From: Nematostella vectensis
Lineage: Eukaryota > Cnidaria > Anthozoa > Actiniaria > Edwardsiidae
NCBI RefSeq assembly: GCF_932526225.1
Contig: NC_064043.1
Location: forward strand, 6,625,501 to 6,689,500
Direction of reading: 5' to 3'
DNA: 64,000 bases
Under the pieces are notes generated by a model. It had not been told where the DNA came from and did not search any database. It was given only the letters and a program-made list of their open reading frames with translations. How positions within the stretch are numbered: the first letter of the stretch is position 1; each line of letters begins with the position of its first letter. Both the position numbers and the translations under genes were made by a program. Shown piece after piece: positions 54,601 to 64,000 of this stretch.

Positions 54601-57600
54601 AGGCAAATATGGGAAAATTGGGGTGGGGAGGGTGGGGGGCTGGATCGACTTGAATGACTACCCATAACCGCAAAAATGAATCACAGAGCTAGATTTGGGT
54701 CATGATACACGATAACAGAAAACTTCGGCGCTTGGTGCTCCTACGACACATCTAGACTACTGCATCTCCTTTTCAAGATCCCTAAATACCAATTCAATCG
54801 TCTCCAGTGGATCTTCAATGCTGCTGCGCGTGTTGTACAACTAGTACCTAAGTTTGATCACAACACACCCGTCCTGCTTCACTTACACTGGCTACCTGTG
54901 GAATTTAGGATACAGTTCAAGATTCTGCTTTATGTTCACCATAGCATTAATGGCAACGCTCCCTCCTATCTGAAGTCCCTTATCAACTGCAGTCGCTCTT
55001 CCTATAACCTCAGATCAAACACCGCTAATCTCCTGTTTGTCCCAAAGACTAGATGCAAAACCCTAGGGGACAGGGCGTTCGCATATGCCGGTACAGAACT
55101 ACGGAAAAATTTGCCTATTATCATCAGGCGGATTAGAGGACTAACCCCTTTTAAACAAGCGCTCAAGACGTACCTGTTCCGCTTGGCCTACAATGCTTAA
55201 TATTTCATTTTTAATGTCACTTTTTGTTTCCTTTGATTCTCTTTATTCTGCTTTTTAGAATATATATCCATAGTTTTAGCACTTTACAAATAAATGTATT
55301 ATTATTATCAATTAAGGTATTGGGTTAAATGTGCGAAGTCCTCTTTTGGTGATAGTGTGCTATCGCTAGAGATGCATCAGAGGCGAGGACTTGGCTGGCG
55401 CCGTCCGTCAGTTCACCGATGTCCGAGGTGTGCTCAACAAGTAATAAATATCTCGCGTCATCTATGCGACAGTATGGATCTTATTTTAATGACCACTCAA
55501 ACCCCTATATCGACTCTCGTTCACGTCAAAAAAACGATCTTTTTCTTAAAAAAGGCGATATTGTGTAGTTCCAGAAAATATCCATACCCCCCCTTATTGA
55601 AGGGGTCGGAGGTATGACCCCCACCCATCTGGAATTTACAACCCCCTGAAAAAAAATAAACACAGTAACTGTTAAGGAAAAAGGGTACCTCCTCCCCTCT
55701 GGAAATTCCTGCCCTCCACCCCCCCCCCCCCCCCCCCTCCGGAATTTTCAATCCCCTCATTGGGGGGTATGGATATTTTCAGGAACTACACATTAGGGCA
55801 AGTATGCCAAATTTAACTTAGATATTAATAAGGGCTAAATCTATTATAGTATTATAGCTTTGCACATCACCCTAGAGAATATCATACTCTGTCGAAAATT
55901 GATAAGACTTGTTCAGTTTTTACCAGACCACAGTGACGTCGCGTATTTCGCCCTCTTAATAAAATTCAAATATGAATCATGTATTGCGTATCGTATCGGT
56001 AGTGCGAAAATACTACTCGTCACAATTAACAGTAATTAAATCCATATCATCATGACATTGACATATTTCCTATCCTCCTTAAGCGACTTTGCAATCTGCG
56101 CATGCGCAGTGCCAGAATAACAAAAACAATGACAAATATTTATCTAATATACCGAAATGTCATTTCAAAAGATGCAATTACTTGACTGGAGTCTTCGAAG
56201 ACCGTTCTTAACAATCCCAAAGACAAGCTTATCGTAGCATTGTTGTTCGTTAGATCCCACATGGTTGAAAGCGCGGATATGAGGTATGTCCAAAAGTGTT
56301 CCCTCTTTTTGCTATCATCAGTATAGGGTGATCCTTACCTGTCGCCCTCCGGGGCACAGTAAGGAACATGATGATTGGTACAAGATGATCCTCATGAGTT
56401 ATCCTATCGGAGCTCGGGGCTTGCAACACCCCTTGTATCTAACTCTGAACCCTAACTACTGGTGATCACATAATCAACATCAAACACTAATGAACACTTT
56501 TAAGTTCCAAACTTCACTAGTCAGAAAGGACTGTGATTTACTTTTTACAATTTTTGTAACGCAATGAATTTGAAATTGAGTTGCATTTAGTTTTGTCTCG
56601 CACATATTAGGCCTAGCGTAAGCCTTTAGGCGATCACGGAAAGTACGTTACACTGTGGAATGCGTTTAAAAAAAAAACAGAATACATGTTTAAAAAAAGT
56701 GTTACCAATGTCTGAAAAACGGATATATCTTAGCCGCGATCACAGTTATTTTTAGAAAACCACACCTACGACAATTCGACAGTTACCTGTTTTTTTTTGA
56801 CGGCTATTAAAGTGCCCGCTACAAACAAGAGACGCACGCTTTTAGAAAATACCAGAATCGTTAGATCCCACATGGTTAAAAGCGTGGATATGAGGTATGT
56901 CCAAAAGTGGTCCCTCTTTTTGCTATCATCAGTATAGGGTGATCCTTACCTGTCGCCCTCCGGGGCACAGTAAGGAACATGATGATTGGTACAAGATGAT
57001 CCTCATGAGTTATCCTATCGGAGCTCGGGGCTTGCAACACCCCTTGTATCTAACTCTGAACCCTAACTATTGGTGATCACATAATCAACATCAACCACTA
57101 ATGAACACTTTTAAGTTCCAACACTCAAACTTTACTAGTCAGAAAGGACTGTGAATTACTTTTTTACCATTTTTGTAACGAAATGAATTTGAGATTGATT
57201 TGCATTTAGTTTTGTCTCGCACATTTTAGGCCTAGCGTAAGCCTTTAGGCGATCACGAAAAGTACGTTACACTGTGGAATGCGTTTACAAAATAAAAACA
57301 GAATACATGCTTAAAAAAAGTGTTACCAATGTCTGAAAAACGGATTTATCTTAGCCGCGATCACAGTTATTTTTAGAAAAACACACCATCGACAATTCGA
57401 CAGTTACCTGTTTATTTGACGGCTATTAAAGTGCCCGCTACAAACAGAGACGCACGCTTTTAGAAAATACCAGAATCGTTAGATCCCACATGGTTGAAAG
57501 CGCGGATATGACGTATGTCCAAAAGTGACCCTCTTTTTGCTATCATCGGTATAGGGTGATCCTTACCTGTCGCCCTCCGGGGCACAGTAAGGAACATGAT

Positions 57601-60600
57601 GATTGGTACAAGATGATCCTCATGAGTTATCCTATCGGGGCTTGCAACACCCCTTGTATCTAACTCTGAACCCTAACTACTGGTGGTCACATAATCAACA
57701 ACGGCCGCTAAATACTCGGATGAAAAGCAGCTACGAAATTTGTTTAGTGCTGAAGGATTATTATTTGCACGTGCTAATTTATGGCGTAATAAAAGGAATC
57801 ACGAGTTAAGTGATTTGCATATAATATGGCATATTCTCATTTTCTATGCGTTTTTTTAGGCGATTTAATCTGTTCCTGCGCCAGATGACAAGTAAATCAT
57901 AGTTTTCCGTGTTATGTACTTTTATACACCTTCTTTTATTCATCACCTCATGATCTAAATGCTGTAAGACGCGCAACAGGTCGCGGTATTTTTTTCCATA
58001 GCTAAGTACCATAAGGCGAAACTACGGGCAAGTGTTGTAGAGACCTCTATCAGACTCAACTCACCAGAACATCGACTGATGCCAGTATGGTTTTCCCGCG
58101 CCTGTCATATTTTCACCCGCAAGTCGACCGCTGACCACCGCGTGATCGTGGTGCTCTACTCGTCGACGACCAAGCTTCGGGTCATAGAAGCATGCTGCAT
58201 CACCAGCCTGGAAAACACACGCAACGAAACATGTAAAACGTGCGCCTTTCTCAACACTAAGGACAGATCCTGGATGTCTTGAAGGGAGAGCACCTACACA
58301 GATAGCCACAGGCTTCCCATACTCGTCAGTGAGGGGACTGGGAATGTTGAGTAAACATAAGCTTAAAAACGAAAGTGGGTAGCCTGTGCTCATGTTTTGT
58401 GGCAGGAGGTAAATTTGGCTGGATTGGTGGTAAAATTCTAATTTTCACACATTATCCTCACCAAGAAGCATGTTTTAACGCTCTCTCTGTTGTGTCAACA
58501 TTTTAAGTAAAGTCTGGTACAATACATACCACCCAAATATTGGACCTGGCCTCTAGTTCTGAGTTCACATGGAATCCACCTAGAACAGGGTCAACCTCTA
58601 GACCAGCTGAGTCGGCAAGCTCAACATTAGGTTTCAGGCCTACCGCCACTATCACATGGTCTGCATTCACCTGTCAATCAAATACACAGCTCAGTCAATC
58701 AAATACACAAGTCTGTCAATCAAACACAAAAGCCTGTCAAATTAACATCAATCAACTACCAGTCAAAATGATTATAGCCCAAATTTTGCTTCTCTAGAAT
58801 TTAAGCTTGAGATGGGAACCCCTAAATATACTTTTATTTTTTATCGTTTTGCAATGGGTGGTGGATTGGAGAGACAGTATATAATTACCTTTTCTCCATT
58901 GCTTAGACCAAGTGCCAATTGGTTCTTCTTCAGTGATACATTTTCAACAGAGACACCTGGTACAACCTTAACTCCCTCTGAAAATCAGCAACAAAATTCA
59001 AACCTATTCTACACAGCTTTTGAATTGTTTGGATTTTAATCATGATCTCACCTTGTCGGACCCTCTCTGTAGTCCAATCACTAAGATATGTTGGTAGAAC
59101 TTTACCCATGTTTCCTAACAAGATAACAAAAGAATTCAAAATTTGCAGCACATTTACCCTAGTTGATATTACAGTAGAATTTGCCTTTAAAGGACTCACT
59201 AAACATATACTCCCGTGTTGTATTGGACTCACTTTCACGCCCCTTCAACATTGGTCCAACTTGTATCAAGTTTTACTGTTCTATTAATATACTAGGTATT
59301 TCACATGGACATACCAGTTTCAGGAAAAAGTTGAGTAACTTCTAGTCCCTCTTTTTTGGCTGCAATAAAAAAATGCATTATACTGGTCAAATAATATTAT
59401 CAAAAGTGAACTACCATTGATAAGGAATTGTCTCTTAGCATCTGACTGGGTAATATATTTTATTCCTGCTCAATATTTTTTGTGGCTTTCTTGATTTTTT
59501 CTCTTGTGAATCAATGTGCTGCTTAGCTGAGGATTGCTTGTTGGAATTTTTCTAGAGATTTTGGCTTATCGATTTGTGGGTGGGTAATTCTTGTTAGGCG
59601 TCAAATATTAAATGGTCAGAACCTAAGAGTAGTGTACAATGCAAACAGACCTTTGTGTCCAAGTGCGCATGCCAATTCACTACCAAGAAAACCTCCACCA
59701 ATGATGACGATAGACTTGGCCCCTTTAGTGATCTTATCTAGTAATTGGAAGTCCTCAACCTGGGGAAGGAAAGTGTTTCAACTGAAGCCAAGGAAAAGTG
59801 AGAAAGAGCCAGGGAAGTAAATGTAATGCAAAGTTAGTGATCTCTTGTACAAACCTTGCGGAAGAGGGTGACTTTCTTCTTAATATTATTCGATGACTTC
59901 TCAAAAATGGGCAGACTCTTCGGTGCACCTCCTACAAAAAGGTAACACATTAAAATTATATTGTGCTACAGCACAGGCATATTACAATGGGAATTGATGA
60001 ACATGTTGAATGATAAACAGCTAGACTTTACTTCTGTATGCCAGCAATTTTCATGCTCTTGCACTCTACGATTTTGAGTTCCTACCTGTTGCTAATAGCA
60101 ACTTATCATAGCCAACAAGGGTTCCATCCTCAAGTTGAATTTTCTTATCTTTTGGATTCACTGACACAACCTAAAAAAGATAAAAGAAAACATAACAGAT
60201 CAGAGTTGTAATAAGGGGTACATTGTTTTCAGTGCATATCCTTATATTTTGTTTCCAACTTCTTTACCGAAATCTAAGACAAAAAGGGTATGCGGGCCCG
60301 TACCCAGGATTTTTCTTGGGGGGGGGGGGGTGCAAAATCAGAAAAAATGGATTTTTCCCTGGGGGGGGGGGGGAGGGGGAGTTCTCTGATTAAAATCTGA
60401 CCAACCCTGAAAGAACAAAAAAGGACTTTCTTATGCCTTTGCAGTATCTCGTTTATTGCCGGATTTGGCTACAAAAAAGTCTGACTTATGGATTGATGAC
60501 ATACCAGAGTGACCTAGCTTATGCTTTATAGTTTTGTCTACAAGCAGCAGGTCTATTGAGAAGCAAAAGTGGACTTTCCACCATTGTGGGGGGTGCCCCT

Positions 60601-63600
60601 GGGTACGTGCCTGGTGCCCCTGGGTACGGCCCTAGATCTCGAGTCATTCAAGGCAAGTAACTTGGAATAAATATCATGGATAAAGTAGATTTCAAGTATG
60701 GTTATCTTAAAGATTTCTTGTAAGCATGTCTGTTGAATTGGCCATTGGACATTTTTCCCCTGATGTACATTCAAGAGGGGGGCACCAAACAACTAGACCG
60801 CCAAGGTTTATTGACTCAACATTACAATCAAAAGCCATGATTCTATTAATGATTTACATCCATACATGTAACTCTTTTAAAAAGTATAACAAAAATAAAG
60901 TGACACACAGAAAATAATTTTAATTTTGGGGTCTGAGTTTTGTTACAGACCTTAAATGACATTACACAAAATAAGGTTTTGTTTGTACTACAAGCAGAAT
61001 TTTGTTTGTTGCATTACAGACATTACATGCCTTTTGTTGAACAAGAAAAACAATAAACATTTGATATTTATTGTTTGATACATCACTCCAATTTTAATTT
61101 AATTTCTCCAAATTATCATTCAAGGACATATAGAAAAATTTATGTTGCGAAAGCAGTAAACAAAATTACTATTTGCTACATTTATGCATTATTACTCCCA
61201 TAAAATAAAATAAAATAATAATTGATTTGGCCACTTCTTATAAGACTGGTTGTGAGATGCAAAAAGAAAAATAAGTTATTAGCTTCCTTCAAGAGATAAC
61301 TATGCAAAGAAATCAGTAATTGGAAAATAATTCTTGATATTATTGAAATTGCCTTATTGGGCTTCCTGTGGTTTTTAAAAACAATTAATTTAGTTGGATC
61401 TATAGATAAAAACAGGAAATTTACCTGTAGCTAAAAGAGAAAGTTGTCAAAAGATATATAAATTGCAATAATATTATCAAAAAAGTTAATTACAGATTTA
61501 CGTCTTCACACATGTAACAGAACATTTTCCTTTATAGTTCAAGAATTGAAAGTCAACCTTAGAAAACATCTACATCTGAGATAATATTTATTAGAAAGAT
61601 AACATCCACATGATTTTAGATTCACAGAGTTTTCAATTAAAATTTTTTTTTTGACAAAAGCAGTTTTTCTGATGTAACATCTGTAATGCTAACAAAACTA
61701 CAATTTAAAAATCAGAAAATATAGCTTTACTTATTTTTTTTGACATGGGTATCTAAGGTTGATATAGCCTTAACTAAAAAAACACAAGTATAATTAAAAC
61801 ACTTAAATGCAATGAAGATATGACAAGATGAAAATTTAAAAATGTGTTTTAAATGTAACGTCTGTACCAAAGTGTAATCAAGTGTCTGTCTGTCTGTTAT
61901 CTTATTATCATTCACCAAATACAAAAAATAACAAAAGAAATGACTGATCAAAATCCTTTAAGTCTTACATACCTTTCGGCCCTTCAAAAATGCTACAGCA
62001 CCCTCCTCTTTGTTTGGAAGTTCTTGAGGTGAGCAGTAGAAGGTATCTGGCTCAAACAGAATGCTGGGGAAAAGGGTTTAAAACAAAGCAAAAAGTAAAC
62101 ATACAAATCATCACAAGTGGAAGTTTTTTTTTGGAATAAGTATATACCACATGAATAGTTATAGATAGTTATCAATTATGTACCACATAAATACACATTT
62201 AGCACCCTGGACGCTTATTTAATTTTTAGAGTCAAAAGGGCACTAATTAAAAACAGGGAGCTTATTCACGATTTAGCTTTATATGAGTTCACTGTGAATC
62301 AGTAGCTTGTGACTAAAATCCTTTTGTTTGTTCTTTTTTAGAGGAAGGGAGCATATTTTTTGGGAACCTATTAATGGGGCATTTATTTGAAATTTTGCAG
62401 TCAGGATGCTTATTGGAAGCTGGGCACTTATACAAACATTCATGGTGTTTATACTACAGTATAAAGAATGCAAACCTCCTTTCTTTCCCATTCCATTGCT
62501 TGAATCTCAAGTTTGCAACTGCCTCGTCGTCTTCGCTGTACCATAACTCCTTGGATAGAGGGGGCCTCATGTATGGAACATATTCTTCATCTCCTATGAT
62601 CAACACCTACATTTGATAATAATACACAAAATTAGCATGGAATTGTACTCCTAGAAGGCAATGTTGTTTGAAGATTATTAAGTACTACTTGACCAATGGT
62701 CAAGTTGCACATACATTTTCAAATTAAAGCGGAGTGAATTTGTTACATGTTACATCGTGTAATTGAAGCTTTTAAAAAACTCTACTAACACTTATATTTT
62801 ATCCAAAAATTTGAGAAAATTTTGAGAAAATTTCTTTTCTTCACCTTATTTTCATGAATTTTTAAAAATCACGAAATGCAGAAAATTAGGGTGACACAAA
62901 AATAAATTGTAACAAGAGATTCAACAATGATGTACTGTATACAACAAGTTTTACAATACCTTAGCAGTGGGATCAGCCTTTCTAATGGCTCTGTATGCTG
63001 CGAATGATGCTGTTCCTCCGCCAACAAGAATGTAAGGTACACTCTCTGGGATGGCAGGGAGGGTCGGGATGACTGGCTCATCCGCTACCGCCCCCTCAGC
63101 AGCAGGCTCCTCCTCTGTTACAGCCTTATCTGTAGTCTCAGCTACAGCAGGAGAGTCTTCAGCCTAAAAATAAAATAGAAAAAATTTAAAAAAATAAAAA
63201 ACTGTAAATCGATAGTTTTCAATACTGATTTATTATAACTGTTTTTAGAGTAATCATTTTTAGTTTTTTTTAAAACATGGGAAATTCTCTCATCAATAAG
63301 AGGTAAATTTGTGAGCTGGATAAGCGGAGATTGGTGCAATAGCCACTGAGGACACTGGCCCATGGAAACATTTTCAGTGACAGTGCTTAATACACACTAA
63401 CTCATGCTAATGACTGAAAACCGCATTGAGCAGTTCATATCTACACACTGACAAGCAAAGTCAGTTTGCACTATGCAGATACTCAACATTTCATTTTATT
63501 TCATTTCAGCTATAATGTGTGCAAATAATGTACTTACAGCTTTTCCTGCCTTATTCTCATCAGTGGCAGTACTCTTCTTTATACCAACAGAGAGGACTCC

Positions 63601-63612
63601 ACTGTAAATACC
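51673..63612 (-). CDS. AIFM1: AIFM1, apoptosis-inducing factor, 5' end beyond the window
   Basis: AIFM1 is an FAD-dependent NADH oxidoreductase of the mitochondrial intermembrane space, needed for respiratory complex biogenesis and for parthanatos. Fifteen exons on the minus strand: 63612-63538, 63163-62960, 62606-62476, 62063-61973, 60170-60086, 59931-59855, 59759-59651, 59359-59315, 59114-59052, 58977-58889, 58670-58530, 58207-58065, 53673-53520, 52298-52104, 51747-51673. Together they give 558 residues in frame. Key segments: FAD-site [30 protein letters not shown]-site [90 protein letters not shown] and the C-terminal LFNIHGKE. Only the presequence exon(s), about 50-60 residues, should lie right of 64000. 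Splice sites around the 4.4-kb and 1.2-kb introns carry tandem duplications. Confidence 0.95.
52298..52660 (-). repeat. Degenerate duplicates of the AIFM1 exon-14 3' splice-site region
   Basis: The sequence at the true acceptor (52298, CTTAG followed by GTGGCGGAGGCTATGACG on the minus strand) recurs in degraded form at about 52410-52435, 52540-52552 and 52625-52650. Two of these (about 52430 and 52648) keep a CTCAG followed by GTAGCAGTAGCGATGACG or GTGGCAGAGGCTATAACG. The units are about 105-125 bp and also carry guanine runs on the plus strand (52305-52322, 52442-52456). Confidence 0.7.
53401..53550 (-). repeat. 50-bp tandem triplicate carrying the AIFM1 exon-13 5' splice site
   Basis: Three units at exactly 50-bp spacing (53401, 53451, 53501) each contain CGCTCAGAGACGGAGCAG followed by GTAAGC on the minus strand; the outermost has A for C before the donor. 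Each thus repeats the end of exon 13 and its splice donor (exon ends 53520, 53470 or 53420). Reading through the first donor adds Val-Ser-Gly-Leu-Asp and then a TAG stop. Confidence 0.93.
53862..54466. mobile_element. 0.6-kb inverted-repeat element with helicase-like fragment
   Basis: The ends are inverted copies (CGCAGAAGAGCCGCTGAAAA at 53864 onwards and its complement near 54440-54466). An internal palindrome (53917-53983, core CTGTGATTGGGCC) lies at the left. The interior holds a RecQ-like fragment listed separately. It lies in AIFM1 intron 12. Confidence 0.75.
53949..54209 (+). pseudogene. RecQ-like helicase N-terminal fragment
   Basis: An 86-residue frame ends in a segment resembling the start of a RecQ/DEAD helicase core: [20 protein letters not shown], then [20 protein letters not shown]. 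In RecQ proteins the Walker A loop reads like LPTGxGKS. Here Thr is Ala, and Gly before Lys is Ser, so the ATP site is damaged. The frame is plus strand, opposite to AIFM1, and stops soon after. It looks like a captured or decayed gene fragment inside an inverted-repeat transposon. Confidence 0.5.
54755..55320 (+). mobile_element. 3' end of a non-LTR retrotransposon (CR1/L2/Jockey-like)
   Basis: The plus strand encodes the typical post-RT C-terminus of animal LINEs: a QFNRLQW...NAAARVVQL segment, [39 protein letters not shown], then a YNLRSN and GDRAF block and a final [10 protein letters not shown]. The frame ends at 55200 and is broken upstream of about 54840. A short 3' UTR ends near (ATT)n at 55298-55310. 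It is a 5'-truncated dead copy in AIFM1 intron 12. Confidence 0.85.
55562..55791. mobile_element. 230-bp MITE with 29-bp inverted ends
   Basis: TGTGTAGTTCCAGAAAATAT, continuing to CCATACCCCCC, at the left is matched by its complement at 55763-55791 with one mismatch and one length change. Pyrimidine-rich AT/C-run interior, no coding. It lies in AIFM1 intron 12. Confidence 0.85.
56314..56450 (+). ncRNA. SNORD118: U8 snoRNA (SNORD118-type), copy 1
   Basis: U8 is a box C/D snoRNA required for 5.8S and 28S rRNA processing. The 5' end (ATCATCAGTATAGGGTGATC, then CTTACCTGT) matches the 28S-pairing 5' end of vertebrate U8. A hairpin closes TCCTTA with TAAGGA. Box C with its extension, ATGATGATTGG, begins at 56368. 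The LSm-associated segment GGGGCTTGCAACACCCC is almost identical to human GGACTTGCAACACCCTG. Box D, CTGA, is at 56445-56448. Length to the end of box D is 135 nt; human U8 is 134-136. It is antisense to AIFM1, so independent transcription, as in vertebrates, is likely. Confidence 0.92.
56925..57061 (+). ncRNA. SNORD118: U8 snoRNA (SNORD118-type), copy 2
   Basis: This copy is identical to copy 1 across nearly the whole RNA by eye; the one clear change, C to T, lies just outside, in the CCCTAACTA(C/T)TGGTG flank. Box C ATGATGA, the TTGCAACACCCC motif and box D CTGA (57056-57059) are intact. The upstream sequence differs slightly from copy 1 (GGTTAAAAGCGTGG). Confidence 0.92.
57542..57671 (+). 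ncRNA. SNORD118: U8 snoRNA (SNORD118-type), copy 3 with 7-nt internal deletion
   Basis: The 5' end reads ATCATCGGTATAGGG and box C, the TTGCAACACCCC motif and box D (57666-57669) are kept. AGCTCGG in the stem before GGGGCTTGCAACACCCC is deleted, so the RNA is 128 nt to the end of box D. The unit ends soon after the gene (57697), so the 3' signals may be partly lost. It could be a variant or a decaying copy. Confidence 0.85.
60294..60620 (+). repeat. Dispersed repeat family R2, copy 2
   Basis: It shares GGGCCCGTACCCAGGATTTTTC, guanine runs, AAAATCTGACCA.CCC, ATGCCTTT.CAGTATCTC and GGATTTGGCTACA with 25336-25580. It lies in the AIFM1 intron between the exons at 60086 and 61973. Confidence 0.8.
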
Positions 63613-64000
63613 CTGTCAACCCAAAAGTAAATACCCAAGTTAGTACATGAAAAAGACACAGATGATCAAATACCCAGTCCCAAAGCAACATTTCTTTGAA
63701 ATTCAATGTAATACAACATTGGCCATCTTATTCTTAATTGACTTCTAGGGGCAGATTACTTTTAAATTTTTTTCTTGGGGATGACTGGGGGATTTCAGCG
63801 CATTATCATTTTTGGGGGTGGGGGTGAGGGAGTATTGGGTGTTTAACCCATAATTTTATTTTTATATGTAATACTTTGCAATTTCAGGAGAAAAAGGAGA
63901 AATTTGGTAGTTTCATAAGAAAGTCGGGAGTTGCTTGTATATGCACTTGATTGTATATGCTATTATATTTTAGTTCATTGAAAAAAGGTGCAATTAAAAA
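63613..64000. other. AIFM1 intron, upstream exon not in window
   Basis: The sequence upstream of the exon at 63612 is intronic (acceptor TTGACAG on the minus strand) and runs to the window edge. No exon with a mitochondrial presequence is seen here. Confidence 0.7.

Larger units (their letters stand above)
56248..57697 (+). repeat. Tandem array of 611-618-bp units carrying U8 snoRNA genes
   Basis: Unit 1 is 56248-56858, unit 2 is 56859-57476, and unit 3 is partial, 57477-57697. Units begin CGTTAGATCCCACATGGTT and are about 95 percent alike by eye. All three retain the same 66-72 bp upstream of the snoRNA, so a snRNA-type promoter (PSE position about -60) would be shared. The array lies in the 4.4-kb AIFM1 intron, antisense to AIFM1. 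Confidence 0.93.

Noticed and set aside
56281..56330. Spliced-leader or U1-like snRNA gene because of GGTATGTCC and CTTACCTG
   Set aside because: CTTACCTG also occurs in U8, and the box C, LSm motif, box D and length all fit U8; no Sm site of U1 or SL type is present.

Overview
The window is nuclear DNA from an intron-rich animal. The genes are ordinary metazoan genes split by short GT-AG introns, the base composition is AT-leaning, and there are many small non-autonomous DNA transposons plus one Gypsy-type LTR retrotransposon. This looks most like an anthozoan cnidarian such as a sea anemone, but the species is an inference from gene structure and repeat style, not from a search. Exon borders were read by hand from splice signals, reading frame and remembered family sequences.

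Layout. 1-19.6 kb, minus strand: a complete ABCE1 (ribosome recycling ATPase) in 20 coding exons. Its fourth intron is swollen to over 9 kb by nested transposons, including an intact-looking Gypsy element with identical 138-bp LTRs and a CAAAG target duplication. 20.0-21.6 kb, plus strand: a single-exon mTERF-family mitochondrial gene, head-to-head with ABCE1. 21.6-28.9 kb: mostly repeats, with one orphan Sprouty-domain open frame. 28.9-29.5 kb, minus: a single-exon neuronal-calcium-sensor-type EF-hand gene. 29.5-35.1 kb: no convincing gene. 35.1-37.1 kb, plus: a three-exon FERM-like gene resembling the FERM half of sorting nexin 17, without a visible PX domain. 37.9-41.75 kb, minus: EMC7, head-to-head with a single-exon GLOD5-like glyoxalase-fold gene (41.96-42.37 kb, plus). 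43.9-50.5 kb, minus: SPATA18 (Mieap, mitochondria-eating protein), with a 1.5-kb AC-rich satellite in its last-but-one intron. 51.7 kb to the right edge, minus: AIFM1 (apoptosis-inducing factor), whose presequence exon lies beyond the window.

The most notable find is inside an AIFM1 intron on the opposite strand. Three tandem copies of a unit of about 615 bp each carry a U8 (SNORD118-type) box C/D snoRNA gene, the RNA needed for 5.8S/28S rRNA maturation. The same AIFM1 intron has its 5' splice site triplicated in a perfect-period 50-bp tandem repeat, and degenerate duplicates of its 3' splice-site region.

Functionally, three genes act in mitochondria (mTERF, SPATA18, AIFM1), with AIFM1 and SPATA18 only 1.1 kb apart on one strand. 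ABCE1 and U8 both serve ribosomes. The intergenic space is dominated by inverted-repeat elements, several bounded by TTAA, as expected of piggyBac-like MITEs.
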